Shown here: one piece after another, positions 63,841 through 64,000 of the stretch
Layout of the letters: each line of letters opens with the position of its first letter
Numbering within the stretch: position 1 is the stretch's first letter
Notes under the pieces: model-generated
Seen by the model: the letters and a program-made list of their open reading frames with translations, nothing else
Database searches by the model: none
What the model was told of the DNA's origin: nothing
NCBI RefSeq assembly: GCF_009867135.1
Contig: NZ_CP047226.1
Coordinates: 248,001-312,000, forward strand
Direction: 5' to 3'
Source: Moraxella osloensis
GTDB lineage: Bacteria; Pseudomonadota; Gammaproteobacteria; Pseudomonadales; Moraxellaceae
Length of the DNA: 64,000 nucleotides
Program-made: the position numbers and the translations under genes

Positions 63841-64000
63841 TTATTGAACGCTATGATGCGGTTTTAGTTCTGATAGCTTAAAGCCAGCGATTAATAGCGC
63901 TGCGCCATACACCACAGCGCCCGCCACGCACAGCGCCAATAGCGCCACAATACGAATACCTTGATGCGCGGTAACGGGGAAAAAATGAATACCAGCGGCA
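63841..64000 (-). CDS. murJ: Lipid II flippase MurJ (3' end only)
   Basis: The last 52 codons of a gene that continues past the window's right edge. The translation VTAHQGIRIVALLALCVAGA then VVYGAALLIAGFKLSELKPH is the final membrane helix and tail of MurJ (MviN), which flips lipid II across the inner membrane for peptidoglycan synthesis. It converges on fur with a shared terminator. The call rests on the C-terminal helix only. Confidence 0.75.
   Translation of the reverse strand, partial: AAGIHFFPVTAHQGIRIVALLALCVAGAVVYGAALLIAGFKLSELKPHHSVQ

Noticed and set aside
1..64000. CRISPR arrays, tRNA and rRNA genes
   Set aside because: No regularly spaced repeat series and no tRNA-like cloverleaf or rRNA segments were found by reading; a covariance search would be needed to exclude divergent cases.

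Overview
The window looks like a chromosome segment of a member of the Moraxellaceae (Moraxella/Faucicola/Psychrobacter group, perhaps close to M. osloensis). The evidence is a Chp chemosensory locus for type IV pili with a giant ChpA, minCDE, an SlyD-type prolyl isomerase, BamE next to Fur, MurJ, UbiC, short AT-rich intergenic regions and moderate GC. The assignment rests on gene content and protein resemblance, not on rRNA. I saw no tRNA or rRNA gene and no CRISPR array.

Layout. Positions 1-270 hold the start of an RND-type efflux adaptor lipoprotein, followed by a complete 982-bp IS982-family element. Positions 1747-14452 are the twitching-motility chemosensory cluster pilG-pilH-pilI-pilJ, pilK, chpA, chpB and a chpC-like gene; a terminator and a 106-bp MITE-like repeat lie between pilJ and pilK. 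Then come a cytochrome b561, minE-minD-minC on the opposite strand, a membrane protein, an acyltransferase and an OmpA-type lipoprotein. Positions 22434-27960 carry a DUF1877 gene, a DUF1345 gene, an RluE-type pseudouridine synthase, a COG3146 acyltransferase-like gene, ubiC and glyA. Positions 28414-31293 hold a Roadblock protein, an MglA-like small GTPase and a large partner protein, all on the minus strand. proS and a tail-specific protease follow.

The most notable locus is 38406-38931. A perfect GacA-type upstream site (TGTAAG-N6-CTTACA) precedes an unannotated, roughly 220-nt RNA with ten GGA motifs, at least four of them in hairpin loops, and a strong terminator. This is the architecture of RsmX/Y/Z and CsrB RNAs that sequester RsmA/CsrA. 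It converges on a csbD-family gene whose only sensible start codon is ATA.

The right half contains slyD, an AI-2E-type permease, prfC, several small or hypothetical genes, tatD, tcdA, a hybrid histidine kinase split by a transposon, a frameshifted CPA1 antiporter gene, oxidoreductases, a LysO-type exporter, and a tellurite-resistance-like set (DUF475, TerD, TIGR00266/AIM24, TerD) interrupted by a DDE insertion sequence. It ends with a multipass membrane protein overlapping rnfH, then bamE, fur and the 3' end of murJ.

Three copies of one IS200/IS605-type transposon are present. One carries tnpA and tnpB; two carry tnpB only. All three sit directly 3' of TTGC. Removing the copy at 48301-49510 restores an uninterrupted 559-codon kinase frame, which fixes the element ends to the base. 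Across the window the dominant theme is surface behaviour and its regulation: the Pil-Chp pathway, an MglA/Roadblock-like polarity module, Min division placement and a putative Gac/Rsm RNA.
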